Of a stretch of 64,000 nt of DNA, positions 63,958-64,000 are shown one piece after another. The stretch is from NCBI RefSeq assembly GCF_011039205.1, contig NZ_JAAKEL010000001.1:248001-312000 (forward strand), given 5' to 3'. A model generated the notes under the pieces. The model saw nothing but the letters and a program-made list of their open reading frames with translations. It ran no database searches and had not been told where the DNA came from. Each line of letters begins with the position of its first letter. Position 1 is the stretch's first letter. The position numbers and the translations under genes are program-made. This stretch comes from Dysgonomonas sp. ZJ279 (GTDB lineage: Bacteria > Bacteroidota > Bacteroidia > Bacteroidales > Dysgonomonadaceae).

Positions 63958-64000
63958 ATGAATTTGTTTGTGATTAATTATATTGAAATTAAATGGAACG
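63958..64000 (+). CDS. Possible start of a CDS running past the window
   Basis: An ATG at 63958 opens a frame without stop to the window end (14 codons seen, starting MNLFVINYIEI). It is preceded by AT-rich sequence with a near-promoter TAAACTTG at about 63935. Too little is visible to recognise a family, and chance openness is quite possible. Confidence 0.25.
   Translation, partial: MNLFVINYIEIKWN

Overview
The window looks like a chromosomal segment of a Bacteroidota bacterium of the order Bacteroidales, most like the Dysgonomonas/Porphyromonadaceae group. The evidence is an AT-rich base composition, promoters of the Bacteroidota type (TTTG, about 19 nt, TAnnTTTG), few Shine-Dalgarno sequences, and family-specific genes such as DUF4295 next to rpmG, DUF2723, DUF3109, a GH106-like hydrolase and the order rpmB-rpmG-DUF4295-ftsY-rimO. 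The genus is an inference. I see no prophage, transposase, CRISPR array or rRNA; the one tRNA is tRNA-Arg(CCT).

Layout. 1-3.3 kb: 3' part of a GH106-like glycosidase and a secreted phosphoesterase, with a palindromic MITE-like repeat between them. 3.4-14.0 kb: a long tryptophan operon, trpL-trpB-trpE-trpG-trpB2-trpD-cupin-chorismate mutase-flavodoxin-fold reductase-MFS-trpC-trpF-trpA. It starts with a leader peptide holding three consecutive Trp codons and a terminator/antiterminator pair, and ends at an intrinsic terminator. 14.0-18.2 kb: a four-gene surface-glycan cluster (flippase, GT11 fucosyltransferase, GT2, LicD). 18.2-22.9 kb (minus strand): two HU-type genes, one fused to a transmembrane segment and LysM, then rimO, ftsY, DUF4295, rpmG and rpmB. 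23-28.3 kb: an epimerase, GAPDH, a sugar isomerase of the AraA/FucI fold and an AraC regulator. 28.4-34.5 kb (minus): thioesterase, DUF721, recF, polysaccharide deacetylase and a large DUF2723 membrane protein. 34.7-44.4 kb: a glycosyltransferase, a DUF3943 outer-membrane protein, an ICMT-like methyltransferase with a type III polyketide synthase, PBP1A and PriA. 44.4-51.4 kb: a small beta-barrel, tRNA-Arg, DUF3109, Nudix, and a 999-residue TPR protein paired with an outer-membrane barrel. 51.4-64 kb: MFS, ABC-F ATPase, a beta-propeller protein, a membrane protein, LrgB/LrgA, LpxH, a MIP18-family protein, RadC, EF-P and a lipoprotein M3 peptidase.

The most interesting items are the ribosome-sensing trp attenuator and its enlarged operon; a dispersed ~200-bp palindromic element found three times, always between convergent genes, whose copies show a compensatory base change and an inverted centre; a putative DNA-to-cell-wall linker (HU-TM-LysM); and a two-gene type III PKS/methyltransferase locus.
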